From an uncultured SAR86 cluster bacterium (GTDB lineage: Bacteria > Pseudomonadota > Gammaproteobacteria > Magnimaribacterales > D2472): a stretch of DNA of 64,000 nt. Below are positions 26,772 to 36,615 of this stretch, piece by piece; the first letter of the stretch is position 1; every line of letters begins with the position of its first letter. The translations under genes and the position numbers were made by a program. The notes beneath the pieces were generated by a model, which was not told where the DNA came from, searched no databases, and was given only the letters and a program-made list of their open reading frames with translations. Location of the stretch: positions 1 to 64,000 of the forward strand of contig CABYNW010000005.1 of the NCBI GenBank assembly GCA_902520495.1, given 5' to 3'.

Positions 26772-27353
26772 ATGAAGAATATTTCAATTTTTTGTGGTGC
26801 TCATGAGGGCAATAATCCAGAATATGCAAATGCTGCCAAGTCTATTGCAGAATTAATAGCTAAAAAAGGAATCAATGTAGTTTTTGGAGGAGGTAATGTT
26901 GGCCTCATGAAAATTATTTCTGATACCGCCCTAGATAATGGTGTTGAAGTCTTAGGAATATCTTTAAAATCTTTGCATGCTTTAGAACTTGCGAATCCAA
27001 GATTAAATGAGATAGTTGTATCAGAGACTTTGCTTGATAGAAAAGATGAATTTATGTCCAGATCAGATGCATTTATTGTTCTCCCAGGCGGCGTGGGTTC
27101 TTTAGACGAGCTCGCAGAGATTATGGCGAGTAATCAATTAGGTATTATCAATAAACCAGTAGGTATCTTAAATACTAAAGGCTACTACGACTATCTCTTA
27201 AAATGGTTTAATAAAGCTGTCGACGAGGGGTTCATTTCTTCTTCGAATCTAAAAGAATTATTAGTATCTGATTCACCAGATGAGTTGATTGAAATGGTAG
27301 TAAATCATAAAAGACCTTCAGATGACAACTGGACAGAAAGACTTGGTTTGTAG
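26772..27353 (+). CDS. LOG-family nucleotide phosphoribohydrolase
   Basis: 193 residues of the Rossmann-like LOG/TIGR00730 family: SIFCGAHEGNNPEY at the N-terminus, VFGGGNVGLMK, and the signature LPGGVGSLDEL with conserved R and E (SETLLDRKDEF). Family members hydrolyse AMP-type or cytokinin nucleotides to ribose 5-phosphate and base. The bacterial role is probably nucleotide housekeeping. It follows dtd by seven bases. Confidence 0.9.
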   Translation: MKNISIFCGAHEGNNPEYANAAKSIAELIAKKGINVVFGGGNVGLMKIISDTALDNGVEVLGISLKSLHALELANPRLNEIVVSETLLDRKDEFMSRSDAFIVLPGGVGSLDELAEIMASNQLGIINKPVGILNTKGYYDYLLKWFNKAVDEGFISSSNLKELLVSDSPDELIEMVVNHKRPSDDNWTERLGL

Positions 27354-27356
27354 TTG

Positions 27357-27953
27357 ATGTCTTTCGAAGAGATTAGAGCAGTAACCATAGTTTATTTAGC
27401 AGTTTTCTTACCACTTTTAATATATTTTTTAAATAAATCTAGACTACCAAGGTGGGTTCCATCTTTTTATATAGTTGGTGTGGTGGTTTGTGCATTAGGT
27501 TGGGAGCTTTGGTTTACCTATGGTTGGGTAGATGGGGATGCCGTGGATATGAGACGATCTGAAGCTCTAAATTATTGGATACCAAAAAATGTAAATTGGT
27601 TAATGAACTCAATGGCAGACGCAGGAGCAGTTTTACTCGGCGGAGTTTGGATTATGTGGATATCTCATAACAAAGATCAGGCTATCTTTAGAAAGTGGAA
27701 TTGGAGCGCATTTTGCATTCTATTATTTTGGTGCATTAGTCAGAACATTCTGGTAGAAATGTTTTTATATCATGATCAATTGGCAGACAGTAAATCTTTA
27801 TCATGGGCTCCAATGTCGCCACTGGGAACATATTTTAATCCTTTACTCTTTGAATTTAATAATCGAACAATTATGCTTCAGTCTCAAATGCCTTGGTTAA
27901 TACTGCCGTGGATTTTTTACAAAACTTTAATAAATTTAAATAAACTTATTTAA
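27357..27953 (+). CDS. Unknown multi-span membrane protein
   Basis: 198 residues, start ATG 27357 preferred over the TTG three bases earlier. Tryptophan-rich, with about five hydrophobic spans (first near 8-25, others about 37-54, 85-102, 115-135 and the last near 180-193). I do not recognise a family. It follows the LOG gene directly and its end overlaps the convergent 88-residue gene by 18 bases. Confidence 0.65.
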   Translation: MSFEEIRAVTIVYLAVFLPLLIYFLNKSRLPRWVPSFYIVGVVVCALGWELWFTYGWVDGDAVDMRRSEALNYWIPKNVNWLMNSMADAGAVLLGGVWIMWISHNKDQAIFRKWNWSAFCILLFWCISQNILVEMFLYHDQLADSKSLSWAPMSPLGTYFNPLLFEFNNRTIMLQSQMPWLILPWIFYKTLINLNKLI

Positions 27954-28202
27954 TCTTCTATAAAGATAATATGAAAGAAAGAACTGTCCTCCATAAAGAA
28001 CTATAGCAAGAACACCAATAACCCCATTACTTAAGATCGCATCTGCAAAAGCCAACACATTATCTATTATTCTTAAATTTACTACAGGGTTTAATAATAG
28101 CTCTAATAAAATTAGAGGAACAAGAGACATAACAAAAATATACCCAAGCATTGCATATGCCCAAAATAAAAATCTAAATATATGTATAAATATATTCTTC
28201 AT
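27936..28202 (-). CDS. Small membrane protein downstream of tatC
   Basis: 88 residues with two long hydrophobic segments (about 5-40 and 58-78) and a basic C-terminus. Starts eight bases after tatC stops, so it belongs to the ubiE-ubiJ-ubiB-tatABC unit. E. coli has tatD in this place; this product is unrelated to TatD. No family recognised. Confidence 0.6.
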   Translation of the reverse strand: MKNIFIHIFRFLFWAYAMLGYIFVMSLVPLILLELLLNPVVNLRIIDNVLAFADAILSNGVIGVLAIVLYGGQFFLSYYLYRRLNKFI

Positions 28203-28210
28203 TAATTTAA

Positions 28211-28915
28211 TTAACTCTTATCTCTTGATAGCAATAAGCCTAACTCAAACAAAATCCACATTGGCATTGCTAAGAATAATTGTGAGAATATATCAGGAGG
28301 CGTTAACAACATTCCAATAACTAAGAAAAGAACTATCAAGTAAGGCCTTGCCTCAGCCAAAGAGGACTTTGAAGCTATACCGCTCTTTACAAGAAGGATA
28401 GTAGCTACTGGAATCTCAAAAGCTATACCAAAAGCAAAAACAAGTTTAAAAACAAAACTAAGATATTGACTTATATCTGTCATTATTTGAATAGAATCAG
28501 GCGCCATTCCAATAAAGAATTTAAAGATAATTGGACAAACTATAAAAAAAGCAAAACTAACACCTGTAAAAAACAAGATAATAGTCGACAGCATCAATGG
28601 AGCAGTAAATCTTTTTTCATTTTTATAGAGTCCAGGAGATATAAACATCCATGCCTGGTAAAACAGCCATGGCATTGAAAACAATAAAGCTACATATATT
28701 ACTAATTTAATTGGTGCCATAAATGGCGAAGCAACCTCGGTTGCTATCATAGAACCTCCATCAGGAAGCATGCCTATAAGAGGAGCCGCAACAAAGGAGT
28801 ATATTTCTGCTGCAAATGGAATGCCTGCGATTACTAAAATACCAAATAAAATAATAACCCTAAGCAATCGAGTCCTAAGTTCTAATAAGTGATTTGAGAT
28901 AGATTCTTTAGCCAT
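28211..28915 (-). CDS. tatC: Sec-independent translocase subunit TatC
   Basis: 234 residues, six membrane spans. Conserved features include the N-terminal HLLELRTRLLR and the periplasmic-loop/second span FYQAWMFISPGLY with its following EKR, plus FGIAFEIPV. TatC recognises twin-arginine signal peptides together with TatB. Overlaps tatB by eight bases. Confidence 0.96.
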   Translation of the reverse strand: MAKESISNHLLELRTRLLRVIILFGILVIAGIPFAAEIYSFVAAPLIGMLPDGGSMIATEVASPFMAPIKLVIYVALLFSMPWLFYQAWMFISPGLYKNEKRFTAPLMLSTIILFFTGVSFAFFIVCPIIFKFFIGMAPDSIQIMTDISQYLSFVFKLVFAFGIAFEIPVATILLVKSGIASKSSLAEARPYLIVLFLVIGMLLTPPDIFSQLFLAMPMWILFELGLLLSRDKS

Positions 28916-29153
28916 CTTTTGAATTTTTATTATTTTCTAGCTCTTCCATTCTTAGCTCGTTGAATACATCTTTTTTGAGCTCATCAGCTCCAATATCTTT
29001 TTCGAAATCTTTTTTGAAAGAACCTAGTTTATTTTCTATTCTTTTATAAAGCTTAATTAATGCTTTTATTACTTCAGGCAATCTTTTAGGACCAAGTATT
29101 ATTAGTCCTAATACAAAAATAATTAAGATTTCAAGAAAACCAATTTGAAACAA
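28908..29153 (-). CDS. tatB: Sec-independent translocase subunit TatB
   Basis: 81 residues: a short N-terminal span starting MFQIGFLEILIIF with the conserved glutamate at position 8, the GPKRLPE hinge and an amphipathic charged helix. Shorter than E. coli TatB (171) but complete in its essential parts. It follows tatA by two bases. Confidence 0.92.
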   Translation of the reverse strand: MFQIGFLEILIIFVLGLIILGPKRLPEVIKALIKLYKRIENKLGSFKKDFEKDIGADELKKDVFNELRMEELENNKNSKDG

Positions 29154-29155
29154 TT

Positions 29156-29323
29156 TTAGTCTTCTTTTTCTTTAGATTCTTCTTCTTTAACAGCTTTCTT
29201 AAAACCTTTAATGCTTGAACCAAGATCAGACCCAAGAGATTTTAATTTACCACTTCCGAAGATCAATAAAACGACAACTAGAATTATTAATAATTGCCAT
29301 ATGCTTATACCACCAAAGCCCAT
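29156..29323 (-). CDS. tatA: Sec-independent translocase subunit TatA
   Basis: A 55-residue gene read directly from sequence: [14 protein letters not shown] opens it, followed by a single membrane span, the [10 protein letters not shown] hinge, the amphipathic helix ([14 protein letters not shown]) and an acidic/lysine tail. TatA forms the pore-like assembly for folded protein export. The start is eight bases after ubiB stops, the stop two bases before tatB. The Gly-Ser replaces the more usual Gly-Pro before KLR/KLK in the hinge, which is acceptable in TatA. Confidence 0.93.
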   Translation of the reverse strand: MGFGGISIWQLLIILVVVLLIFGSGKLKSLGSDLGSSIKGFKKAVKEEESKEKED

Positions 29324-29331
29324 AATTTCTC

Positions 29332-30813
29332 CTATGAAACTATCATCATAATAGCTATAGAAACCATTATAACAATACTGATTACCATAATAAGGTATTT
29401 TTGATTAGATAATTTAAGCTCTAAATCTAGAATTCTTTTTTCATTTGATTGCTTGGTTTTTGAATAACCTCTTAATTCATCTAAAGCTTCATATACAATT
29501 CCAGGAACTTCAGAAGCTTTAAATAAAATATCTTCTTTGTTGTCGATGATGTAATCCTTGAGCTTAAGAGGACTAAATTGTTCTGTTAACCAATCGTCAA
29601 GATAAGGCTCAGCTATACCCCAAAAATCAAGATCTGGATAGATTTGTCTTCCCATTCCCTCTATATGAATTAATGTTTTTTGTAATAAAACAAGAGATGT
29701 TTGAAGAGATAAGCCATATTGTCTAGTGCTTTGAAAAAGATATAAAAGCAATTTACCAAATTCAATTTCAGATAACGGCTTTTCAAAGATTGGCTCACAG
29801 CAAGCCCTTAAAGTATTTTCTAGTTCAATATTATTTGTATCAGGATTTACCCATCCTGAAGTTATAAATAAATTTGCTAAAGATTTATAATTTTGTTTTA
29901 AAACAGATTGCAACATCCTTGCAAGGGTATATCTTTCATCGTTTGATAAAGAACCGGTTATAGCGCAATCTATAGCAATATATCCTGGATTGTCAGGATT
30001 TTTTTTAGAAACGAAGATATTTCCAGGATGCATATCAGCATGAAAAAAATTATCTCTAAACACTTGATTTAGAAAAATCATCACCCCATTTTCTGCAAGT
30101 ATTTTTTTATCAATATTATGTTTTTCAATTTCTTTTATATCTGTGCACGGAATACCATCAATTTTTTCAAGAACCATTACTTTTGAGGTCGTCAGATCCC
30201 AATAAACTTCTGGTATGTATAGCTCACTTGAATCTAAAAAATTTTTTCTTGTTAAGTTTGTATTAGATGCCTCTAATCTTAAATCAAGCTCTTTTAGGAT
30301 CGTTGTTTCGTAATCTTTAATAACCTGATTTGGCTTTAATCTATAACTATCTTTATAAAGATAAGAAAAAATTCTTGCAGAAGCCTTAAGAAGCCTAAGA
30401 TTTTTTTTAACGCTTCTTTCAATGTTTGGTCTAAGGACCTTTATTACAACCTCTTTACCATTCTTAAGCTTTGCTGAGTGAACTTGTGCAAGAGATGCTG
30501 CTGCTAGTGGCTTTTCTTCAAATTCATCAAAAATGTTTTCAATCGAATCGCCAAGTTCTAATTCAACTATTTTTTTAAATTTCGAGACATCAAAAGGCTT
30601 GCAACTATCGGTTAATGACTCAAGCTCTTTAGCTGTTTCAATATCCAAAATATCAGTTCTTGTTGAAAGCAATTGACCAAATTTTGTGAATATTGGACCC
30701 AAAGATTCCAAATAAGTAGCTAATTTTTTTCCATTAGGCCTATAGAAGACACCTTTATGGATGCCTAAAACAGACATCTTTAATAATTCATATATAACTA
30801 TTATAAAATTCAT
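29332..30813 (-). CDS. ubiB: Ubiquinone biosynthesis atypical kinase/ATPase UbiB
   Basis: 493 residues of the ABC1/ADCK family. The KxGQ region [17 protein letters not shown], the alanine-rich loop [13 protein letters not shown], the lysine VVIKVLRP, the catalytic [11 protein letters not shown] and the metal aspartate AIDCAITG are intact. A hydrophobic C-terminus (about 470-491) should anchor it in the membrane. It is about 50 residues shorter than E. coli UbiB, mainly before the KxGQ motif. It overlaps ubiJ by four bases. Confidence 0.94.
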   Translation of the reverse strand: MNFIIVIYELLKMSVLGIHKGVFYRPNGKKLATYLESLGPIFTKFGQLLSTRTDILDIETAKELESLTDSCKPFDVSKFKKIVELELGDSIENIFDEFEEKPLAAASLAQVHSAKLKNGKEVVIKVLRPNIERSVKKNLRLLKASARIFSYLYKDSYRLKPNQVIKDYETTILKELDLRLEASNTNLTRKNFLDSSELYIPEVYWDLTTSKVMVLEKIDGIPCTDIKEIEKHNIDKKILAENGVMIFLNQVFRDNFFHADMHPGNIFVSKKNPDNPGYIAIDCAITGSLSNDERYTLARMLQSVLKQNYKSLANLFITSGWVNPDTNNIELENTLRACCEPIFEKPLSEIEFGKLLLYLFQSTRQYGLSLQTSLVLLQKTLIHIEGMGRQIYPDLDFWGIAEPYLDDWLTEQFSPLKLKDYIIDNKEDILFKASEVPGIVYEALDELRGYSKTKQSNEKRILDLELKLSNQKYLIMVISIVIMVSIAIMMIVS

Positions 30814-31310
30814 GAACTTCTCAAAGCCTCTAATCTATCAAGCCTTATCGCAATATCCCTAAGGCGCTTTCTTAACTTTCTATGATTCTTATCCTCATAT
30901 ATTTCTGACGAGCTAAACATTCTATTAACAATAGCATACGTAAATAAAGCCGGTAAGCTGCCAAAGTATTTATCAATCAAGTAAATGATATCAATATTAG
31001 ATTTATATATTATACCTAACAGCACTATAGCAATTTCAGCATCCCCATGTATAAGATTTCTGCTTAATTTTCCAGAAACCAACACCTTTATGACATCAAT
31101 AAGAGATGCTCTTATCTCAAATGCATAGTTTTTTTCTTTGAAAGAAATATCAGAGTCATCACCATTAATTATTATATAAATATTTTTATGACCGTTTATA
31201 TTTAATAAAAAAGTTATTGGGCCGATTTCTTGTAAGGCATTTTTTAAATTTGGTGAAGAATCTTCAAGATCTCTAAGTAATTTATTTAGAGCTTTTTTAA
31301 TATCAATCAT
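30810..31310 (-). CDS. ubiJ: Ubiquinone biosynthesis accessory factor UbiJ
   Basis: About 166 residues from the start MIDIKKALNKLL (ATG at 31308-31310, overlapping ubiE by eight bases). The N-terminal half has the SCP2-like lipid-binding pattern (GHKNIYIIINGDDSDISF and the LIHGDAEIA motif), the C-terminal part is a basic coiled coil. UbiJ with UbiK organises the Ubi complex. Sequence is diverged; position between ubiE and ubiB makes the call firm. Confidence 0.85.
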   Translation of the reverse strand: MIDIKKALNKLLRDLEDSSPNLKNALQEIGPITFLLNINGHKNIYIIINGDDSDISFKEKNYAFEIRASLIDVIKVLVSGKLSRNLIHGDAEIAIVLLGIIYKSNIDIIYLIDKYFGSLPALFTYAIVNRMFSSSEIYEDKNHRKLRKRLRDIAIRLDRLEALRSS

Positions 31311-32043
31311 TGTTACCAAGATGAATTGCAACTATGCCATTTAGCAGGTTATAAAATTTACAATTTGAAAATCCTGAATCCAATATCATACTTTTGAGAT
31401 GTTCTTGATCAGGATGCATTCGAATAGACTCTGCCAGATATTGGTAACTTTGAGAATCATTTGCAAGAAATGATCCAAGTTTTGGAAGAATATTAAAAGA
31501 GTACCAATCATATATTTTTGAAAAAACTGGATTTATTGGTTTAGAGAATTCCAAAACTAGAAGCTTGCCATTTTTTTTAAGACATCTCTTCATTTCATTA
31601 AGACCTTTTTCTTTATTTGTAAAATTTCTTAGCCCAAATCCAACAGTTATTAAATCAAAAGTATTATCACTAAAGGGCAAAATTTCACCGCTTAGCTGGC
31701 AGAAAGAACAATTTGAATCAAAGCTTTCGTTAATAGCTCGATTTCTACCCTCGTCCAACATGTCATAGTTTATATCGCTCATAAATATCGAAGTATTAGG
31801 GTATTCCCTAGAAATTATCTTTGATATATCACCTGTTCCGCTTGCAATATCTAAAATTATGTCTTCTTCACTAATCGCTGCCAACTCAACTAAAATTTTT
31901 TTCCACAGCCTGTGCATTCCAAATGACATGGCATCATTCATAATGTCATAGTTTTTTGAAACGGATGTAAAGACGTCCGCAACGTATTTGCTTTTATGAG
32001 ACTCCTCCACTTCTTTGTACCCAAAATGAGTTTTTTTATTCAT
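31303..32043 (-). CDS. ubiE: Ubiquinone/menaquinone C-methyltransferase UbiE
   Basis: 246 residues. N-terminal FGYKEVEESHKSKYVADVF, SAM motif I DIASGTGDIS, and the family stretches FLANDSQSYQYLAESIRMHP and GLRNFTNKEKGL. It adds the C-methyl group of ubiquinone. First gene of the ubiE-ubiJ-ubiB-tatABC set, which is in the E. coli order. The spacer to rsgA is absent (stop of rsgA at 32044), so the transcript may start at rsgA. Confidence 0.96.
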   Translation of the reverse strand: MNKKTHFGYKEVEESHKSKYVADVFTSVSKNYDIMNDAMSFGMHRLWKKILVELAAISEEDIILDIASGTGDISKIISREYPNTSIFMSDINYDMLDEGRNRAINESFDSNCSFCQLSGEILPFSDNTFDLITVGFGLRNFTNKEKGLNEMKRCLKKNGKLLVLEFSKPINPVFSKIYDWYSFNILPKLGSFLANDSQSYQYLAESIRMHPDQEHLKSMILDSGFSNCKFYNLLNGIVAIHLGNND

Positions 32044-32904
32044 TTATTCTAAATCTCTAAATTTAATGAAATTATTGTATCTACTTTTACTTATAACGCC
32101 ATTTAATAGGGCTTTTTTAACATTACATCCCTTATTGTTAATATGGTTGCAGTCATTATATTTACAACCTTTCGATGATTTTAATATTTCTTCAAAACCA
32201 TATATTATTTGCTCTTTGTCATACTCCATAATTTGAATATCTCGCATCCCTGGCGAATCAATTATTTTGATACCATTGGGTAATTCATATAAAGAAGATA
32301 TTGAAGTGGTATGAACACCTTGGTCATTTGATAGTGTGCTTGTCTTAAGATCTTTGCCTACAATCTTTGAGGTTAAGGTAGATTTTCCTGCACCAGAATT
32401 ACCAACAAATAAAACAGATTTATTTTTTATATAATTACTTAGTTCCTCAAGATTTTCATCGTATTTAGCTGATGTATTTATGATTTTAATGTTTAAACTT
32501 TTATATATTTTAATTTTATTTTGATATTCTTTATCAGAACCTAAATCATTTTTGTTATTAATAATAAAAGCCTCAATATCAGAAAGCTTTGTCTTTAATA
32601 TCCATTTATCTATAAATTCTGATGATGTTTTAGGTTTAGGGGTTATCAGAATTCCAACATGTGTAATATTGGCTGCAAATAATTTTTTTTTATCTTTGTT
32701 TTTTTTAGATAGGGAAGAAAATCTTTGATTGATTTTTAAAATTTTTCCAAGAAATTTTTTACTATCTTGAATTATTTCTAATTCAACAAAGTCACCAACA
32801 ACAACGTTTTTAATAGCCAAACAGGTAAATTCTCCAAAATTTGTTTTAACACGACAGCTATTCGAATAGAATTCAATCACTTGTCCAGTTTGAACTTTTT
32901 TCAT
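32044..32904 (-). CDS. rsgA: Small ribosomal subunit biogenesis GTPase RsgA
   Basis: From the start MKKVQTGQVIEF (ATG 32902-32904) the protein has 286 residues; a longer frame to 32964 overlaps orn and is unlikely. N-terminal OB-fold, then a circularly permuted GTPase with G4 NNKNDL before G1 GNSGAGKST and G3 DSPGM, then a zinc site CKYNDCNHINNKGC. It acts late in 30S maturation. Divergent from orn, as in E. coli. Confidence 0.92.
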   Translation of the reverse strand: MKKVQTGQVIEFYSNSCRVKTNFGEFTCLAIKNVVVGDFVELEIIQDSKKFLGKILKINQRFSSLSKKNKDKKKLFAANITHVGILITPKPKTSSEFIDKWILKTKLSDIEAFIINNKNDLGSDKEYQNKIKIYKSLNIKIINTSAKYDENLEELSNYIKNKSVLFVGNSGAGKSTLTSKIVGKDLKTSTLSNDQGVHTTSISSLYELPNGIKIIDSPGMRDIQIMEYDKEQIIYGFEEILKSSKGCKYNDCNHINNKGCNVKKALLNGVISKSRYNNFIKFRDLE

Positions 32905-32945
32905 AATAAGAACAAAATACACCAAACAGTTGATTAAAAGAAGAG

Positions 32946-33494
32946 ATGAAGACATTACAATCAAAAGATAACTTAGTCTGGATTGATCTTGAGATGACAG
33001 GACTAGATCCAGAAAAAGAAAGAATTATAGAAATTGCTACCCTGATAACTGATTCTGATTTGAATATTATTGCTGAGGGGCCAAATCTTGTAATTTTTCA
33101 ACGATCAGAACTTATTGATGCTATGGATGATTGGAATCAAAAACAGCACGGATCTTCAGGCCTTATAGAGCAGGTTGGTAAGAGCGATATAACAGAACAA
33201 GTTGCAGAGATTGAAACGTTGGATTTTATTTCTAAATATGTTGGTGAAAAAGTTTCACCCATGTGCGGCAATACAGTATCCCATGACAGGAGATTTTTAT
33301 CGAAATATATGCCAAGACTTGAGTCATATTTTAATTATAGACATATAGACGTTTCATCCTTTAAAGAGGTTGCTGTTAGATGGATGAATGAAGCTCAAGT
33401 ATATGAAAAGAAAGGCTCTCACAGAGCGATGGGAGATATAAAAGAATCGGTTGCAGAACTTAAGTTCTATAAAGGACTTTTTATGCCAGACTAA
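32946..33494 (+). CDS. orn: Oligoribonuclease
   Basis: 182-residue DEDDh exonuclease that degrades short RNA oligonucleotides. Visible: WIDLEMTGLD with the first D and E, GNTVSHDRRFL with the second D, and HRAMGDIKES with the catalytic His and last Asp. Its end lies one base from the convergent DUF1820 gene. Confidence 0.97.
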   Translation: MKTLQSKDNLVWIDLEMTGLDPEKERIIEIATLITDSDLNIIAEGPNLVIFQRSELIDAMDDWNQKQHGSSGLIEQVGKSDITEQVAEIETLDFISKYVGEKVSPMCGNTVSHDRRFLSKYMPRLESYFNYRHIDVSSFKEVAVRWMNEAQVYEKKGSHRAMGDIKESVAELKFYKGLFMPD

Positions 33495-33495
33495 G

Positions 33496-33822
33496 TCAAT
33501 CTTTATTTTTTGTTGGTTGAATGTTGAGTGGAATGGGGCTCACCTTACCATCATTTTTCTTAATTTTTGCCTCACCTGATTCATTTACCTCGTCAATACG
33601 TATTATTGAGTTTATAGGAATATAACTCCTTTCGACCTTTGAAAATTCATTTTTTAACTTTTCGGAACTTGGGTCGACTACTAGCTGTTTATCTTTATTG
33701 AAGATATACTCTTCCACCTCGATAAAACCGTACATATCACTTTGGTATATTTGTTTTGCAAAAACTTCATAAATTTCACCAAGTTGAACGAAAATTATCT
33801 TGTAAACATTTTTAGTTTTCAT
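33496..33822 (-). CDS. DUF1820 family protein
   Basis: 108 residues. The sequence YKIIFVQLGEIYEVFAKQIYQSDMYGFIEVEEY and SYIPINSIIRIDEV matches the DUF1820 family, known from Pseudomonas and relatives as a neighbour of miaB, which is divergent from it here. Soluble, beta-rich; function unknown, perhaps RNA- or ribosome-related by context (inference). Confidence 0.82.
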   Translation of the reverse strand: MKTKNVYKIIFVQLGEIYEVFAKQIYQSDMYGFIEVEEYIFNKDKQLVVDPSSEKLKNEFSKVERSYIPINSIIRIDEVNESGEAKIKKNDGKVSPIPLNIQPTKNKD

Positions 33823-33880
33823 AATACTTAATTATATGGGAATTAAATTAGAGAATTAAAGTTATATATATTTATTTAAA

Positions 33881-35206
33881 ATGGCAAAAAAATTATTCAT
33901 AAAAACTCATGGATGTCAGATGAATGAATATGATTCTGCTAAAATGTTTGATCTTCTCGGAGAAAAAGAAGATTTCGAGCTAGCAAAAAGTGAAGAAGAA
34001 GCAGATCTCTTGATTTTAAACACTTGTTCAATAAGAGAAAAAGCTCAAGAAAAAGTTTTTCACCAAATTGGCAGATGGAGAAAAATTAAAGATAAGAAAC
34101 CAGACCTTAAAATTGCTATTGGAGGCTGTGTTGCTTCTCAAGAAGGAGAAAATATTATAAAGAGAGCTCCAGCAGTAGATATAGTCTTTGGTCCTCAAAC
34201 CCTGCATAAGCTTCCAGAGTTATATAATGCAAAAGAAAAGACAAATATTAATCAAATTGATATATCTTTTCCAAAACTAGAAAAGTTTTCGCATATACCT
34301 GTTAATGGTACCGGAGAACCATCAGCATTTGTATCCATAATTGAAGGCTGCAACAAATACTGTTCATTTTGCGTTGTTCCTAAAACCAGAGGTCACGAAG
34401 TTTCAAGAACTATTGAGGATATATTAAATGAGATTTCTATATTGGCAGATAAGGGAACCAGAGAAATACATCTTTTAGGTCAGAATGTAAATAATTTTAA
34501 GGGAACCTACAGGGGTGAAAAATCTTCTTTAGCTAAACTAATTGAGCTGACAGCTAAAATCGATAATATTGAAAGAATAAGATATACAACCAGCCATCCT
34601 CATGAATTTAAAGATGATCTTGTTGAGGTCTATGATAGGGTTCCTGAGCTTGTGAGCCATGTGCATCTTCCTATTCAAAGCGGGTCAGATAGAATCTTAA
34701 AATTAATGAGGCGAAGATATAATATAGATAAATATATTAATCTTATCGATAGAATAAAATCTATAAGACCAGATATGAGTTTTTCATCTGATTTTATTGT
34801 TGGATTCCCTGGTGAAACCAATGAAGATTTTGAAGCGACTATGAATGTTATTAATGAGGTTAAATTTGATGAATCATTTAGTTTTATATATAGCCCAAGA
34901 CCAAATACCACTGCATCTGAAATGCCAGATGATGTCTCTATAGAAGAAAAAAAAGAAAGACTAAATATATTACAAAATAGATTAAACCAGCTATCGTTTG
35001 GCTACAGTAGAAAGAAGGTAGGCACAGTTCAAAATTGTTTAGTATATGGCCAATCAAAAAGAGATCCAGGTCAGCTACAAGGAAGAACAATATGCAATCG
35101 TATTGTTAATTTTTCTTCACATGATATTGATTTAGTTGGACAAATGATTAATATTCAAATAAATGAAGCACTTCCAAATTGTTTAAGAGGTAATTTACAA
35201 AATTAA
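33881..35206 (+). CDS. miaB: tRNA-2-methylthio-N6-dimethylallyladenosine synthase MiaB
   Basis: 441-residue radical-SAM methylthiotransferase. The N-terminal domain has the three cluster cysteines ([27 protein letters not shown]); the radical SAM site is CNKYCSFC; a TRAM domain ends the protein. It modifies A37 of tRNAs reading U-starting codons. First gene of a five-gene run with phoH, ybeY, corC and lnt. Confidence 0.97.
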   Translation: MAKKLFIKTHGCQMNEYDSAKMFDLLGEKEDFELAKSEEEADLLILNTCSIREKAQEKVFHQIGRWRKIKDKKPDLKIAIGGCVASQEGENIIKRAPAVDIVFGPQTLHKLPELYNAKEKTNINQIDISFPKLEKFSHIPVNGTGEPSAFVSIIEGCNKYCSFCVVPKTRGHEVSRTIEDILNEISILADKGTREIHLLGQNVNNFKGTYRGEKSSLAKLIELTAKIDNIERIRYTTSHPHEFKDDLVEVYDRVPELVSHVHLPIQSGSDRILKLMRRRYNIDKYINLIDRIKSIRPDMSFSSDFIVGFPGETNEDFEATMNVINEVKFDESFSFIYSPRPNTTASEMPDDVSIEEKKERLNILQNRLNQLSFGYSRKKVGTVQNCLVYGQSKRDPGQLQGRTICNRIVNFSSHDIDLVGQMINIQINEALPNCLRGNLQN

Positions 35207-36165
35207 TGTCTAAAGATTCAGCTTTAACTAACCTTGAATTAAAACCTTCAGATACAAATATAATGATTAGGTTCGTAGGAGAGCTTAACGAAAACCTTAA
35301 ATTTGTTGAAAAGACCTTTAATGTAAAGATTTTCCAAAATGGAAACAATCTTAAAATAAAAGGATCTGAAGAAAGCGTTAGATTGTCTACAAAAGCCTTA
35401 AAAAGGCTCCATAAGGAAGCTGGAGAAGGAGCAGAGATAACAAAAGAAATCTTGCATCTATGCATACAAGATTCTGATAATAGAGTAATGAGCAAAGAAG
35501 TAAAAATAAAAACACCAAAAAAAAGTATTATTCCAAGAGGAAAAAATCAGATAATTTATATAGAAAATATCAAAAAATTTGATATTAATTTTGGTATAGG
35601 TCCTGCTGGTACAGGAAAAACATATTTAGCTGTTGCGCTTGCAGTTGATTCACTTTTAAATGAAGCTGTTGATAGAATTATTCTTGTTAGGCCTGCTGTT
35701 GAGGCTGGTGAAAAGCTTGGCTTCCTTCCTGGAGATCTTTCACAGAAAGTTGATCCATACTTGCGCCCTCTTTATGACGCCTTGTATGAGATGTTAGGCA
35801 TTGAAAAAACTGAAAAACTATTAAACAAGGGAGTTGTTGAAATAGCTCCGCTTGCATATATGAGAGGAAGAACACTCAATAATTCTTTTATTATCGTAGA
35901 TGAGAGTCAAAATACGACGAAAGAACAGATGAAAATGGTGTTAACTAGAATGGGATTTGGTTCACATCTTGTCATAAATGGAGACCTAACCCAAGTTGAT
36001 CTCCCCAAACAAATAGAATCTGGGTTATCTCATGCAATTAAAGCTTTATTTGACACTGATGGAATTGGCTTCACAGAGTTTTCTTCTCAAGATGTTGTTA
36101 GACATCCATTGGTTAAGAAAATAATTGATGCTTATAAGTATTTTGAAGAAAAAAAAGGTTCATAG
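35206..36165 (+). CDS. ybeZ: PhoH-family ATPase YbeZ
   Basis: 319 residues: an N-terminal KH-like region (about 15-75), Walker A GPAGTGKTYLA, the RPAVEAGEKLGFLPGD motif and Walker B FIIVDESQNTT. It works with YbeY in rRNA processing and ribosome quality control. One-base overlap with miaB (TAATG). Confidence 0.93.
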   Translation: MSKDSALTNLELKPSDTNIMIRFVGELNENLKFVEKTFNVKIFQNGNNLKIKGSEESVRLSTKALKRLHKEAGEGAEITKEILHLCIQDSDNRVMSKEVKIKTPKKSIIPRGKNQIIYIENIKKFDINFGIGPAGTGKTYLAVALAVDSLLNEAVDRIILVRPAVEAGEKLGFLPGDLSQKVDPYLRPLYDALYEMLGIEKTEKLLNKGVVEIAPLAYMRGRTLNNSFIIVDESQNTTKEQMKMVLTRMGFGSHLVINGDLTQVDLPKQIESGLSHAIKALFDTDGIGFTEFSSQDVVRHPLVKKIIDAYKYFEEKKGS

Positions 36166-36615
36166 GTGGGCTTAGAAATTTCATATAACAATGACTTAGA
36201 CATAGGCAAAGAATTAATGCATAAGCTTAATAAAGCTTTTGAAGCAATTTCTGATGAGGAAAATCTAAGCGATAATACAATAAATATAAGAATAGTTAAT
36301 GATAAAGAGATGGTTGACTTAAACAAGCAGTTTAGAAGAAAGAACTCGTCAACCAATGTTCTTTCTTTTATAAATCATGATATCTCTAAATCTATGACCG
36401 GAGACTTAGGAGATATTGCAATTAATTATGATTTTATAAAGAGAGAATCAAAGAAACAAGGTAAAACTTTTGATGATCATATTATTCACATGTTAATACA
36501 TGGGATATATCATATATTAGGGCTTGATCATGAAAATGACGAAATGGCAAAAGCTATGGAACAGAAAGAAGTAGCTTTGTTAAATAAATTAAATATTAGA
36601 AACCCATATAATTAG
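36166..36615 (+). CDS. ybeY: Endoribonuclease YbeY
   Basis: 149 residues; metal site HGIYHILGLDH intact, preceded by STNVLSFI and GDLGDIAIN. It takes part in 16S rRNA 3'-end maturation. It begins with GTG right after the ybeZ stop; no in-frame ATG precedes the conserved domain at a better position. Confidence 0.93.
   Translation: MGLEISYNNDLDIGKELMHKLNKAFEAISDEENLSDNTINIRIVNDKEMVDLNKQFRRKNSSTNVLSFINHDISKSMTGDLGDIAINYDFIKRESKKQGKTFDDHIIHMLIHGIYHILGLDHENDEMAKAMEQKEVALLNKLNIRNPYN

Noticed and set aside
35148-35495. 115-residue open frame antisense to miaB and ybeZ
   Set aside because: Covers two conserved genes on the other strand and has no family features.
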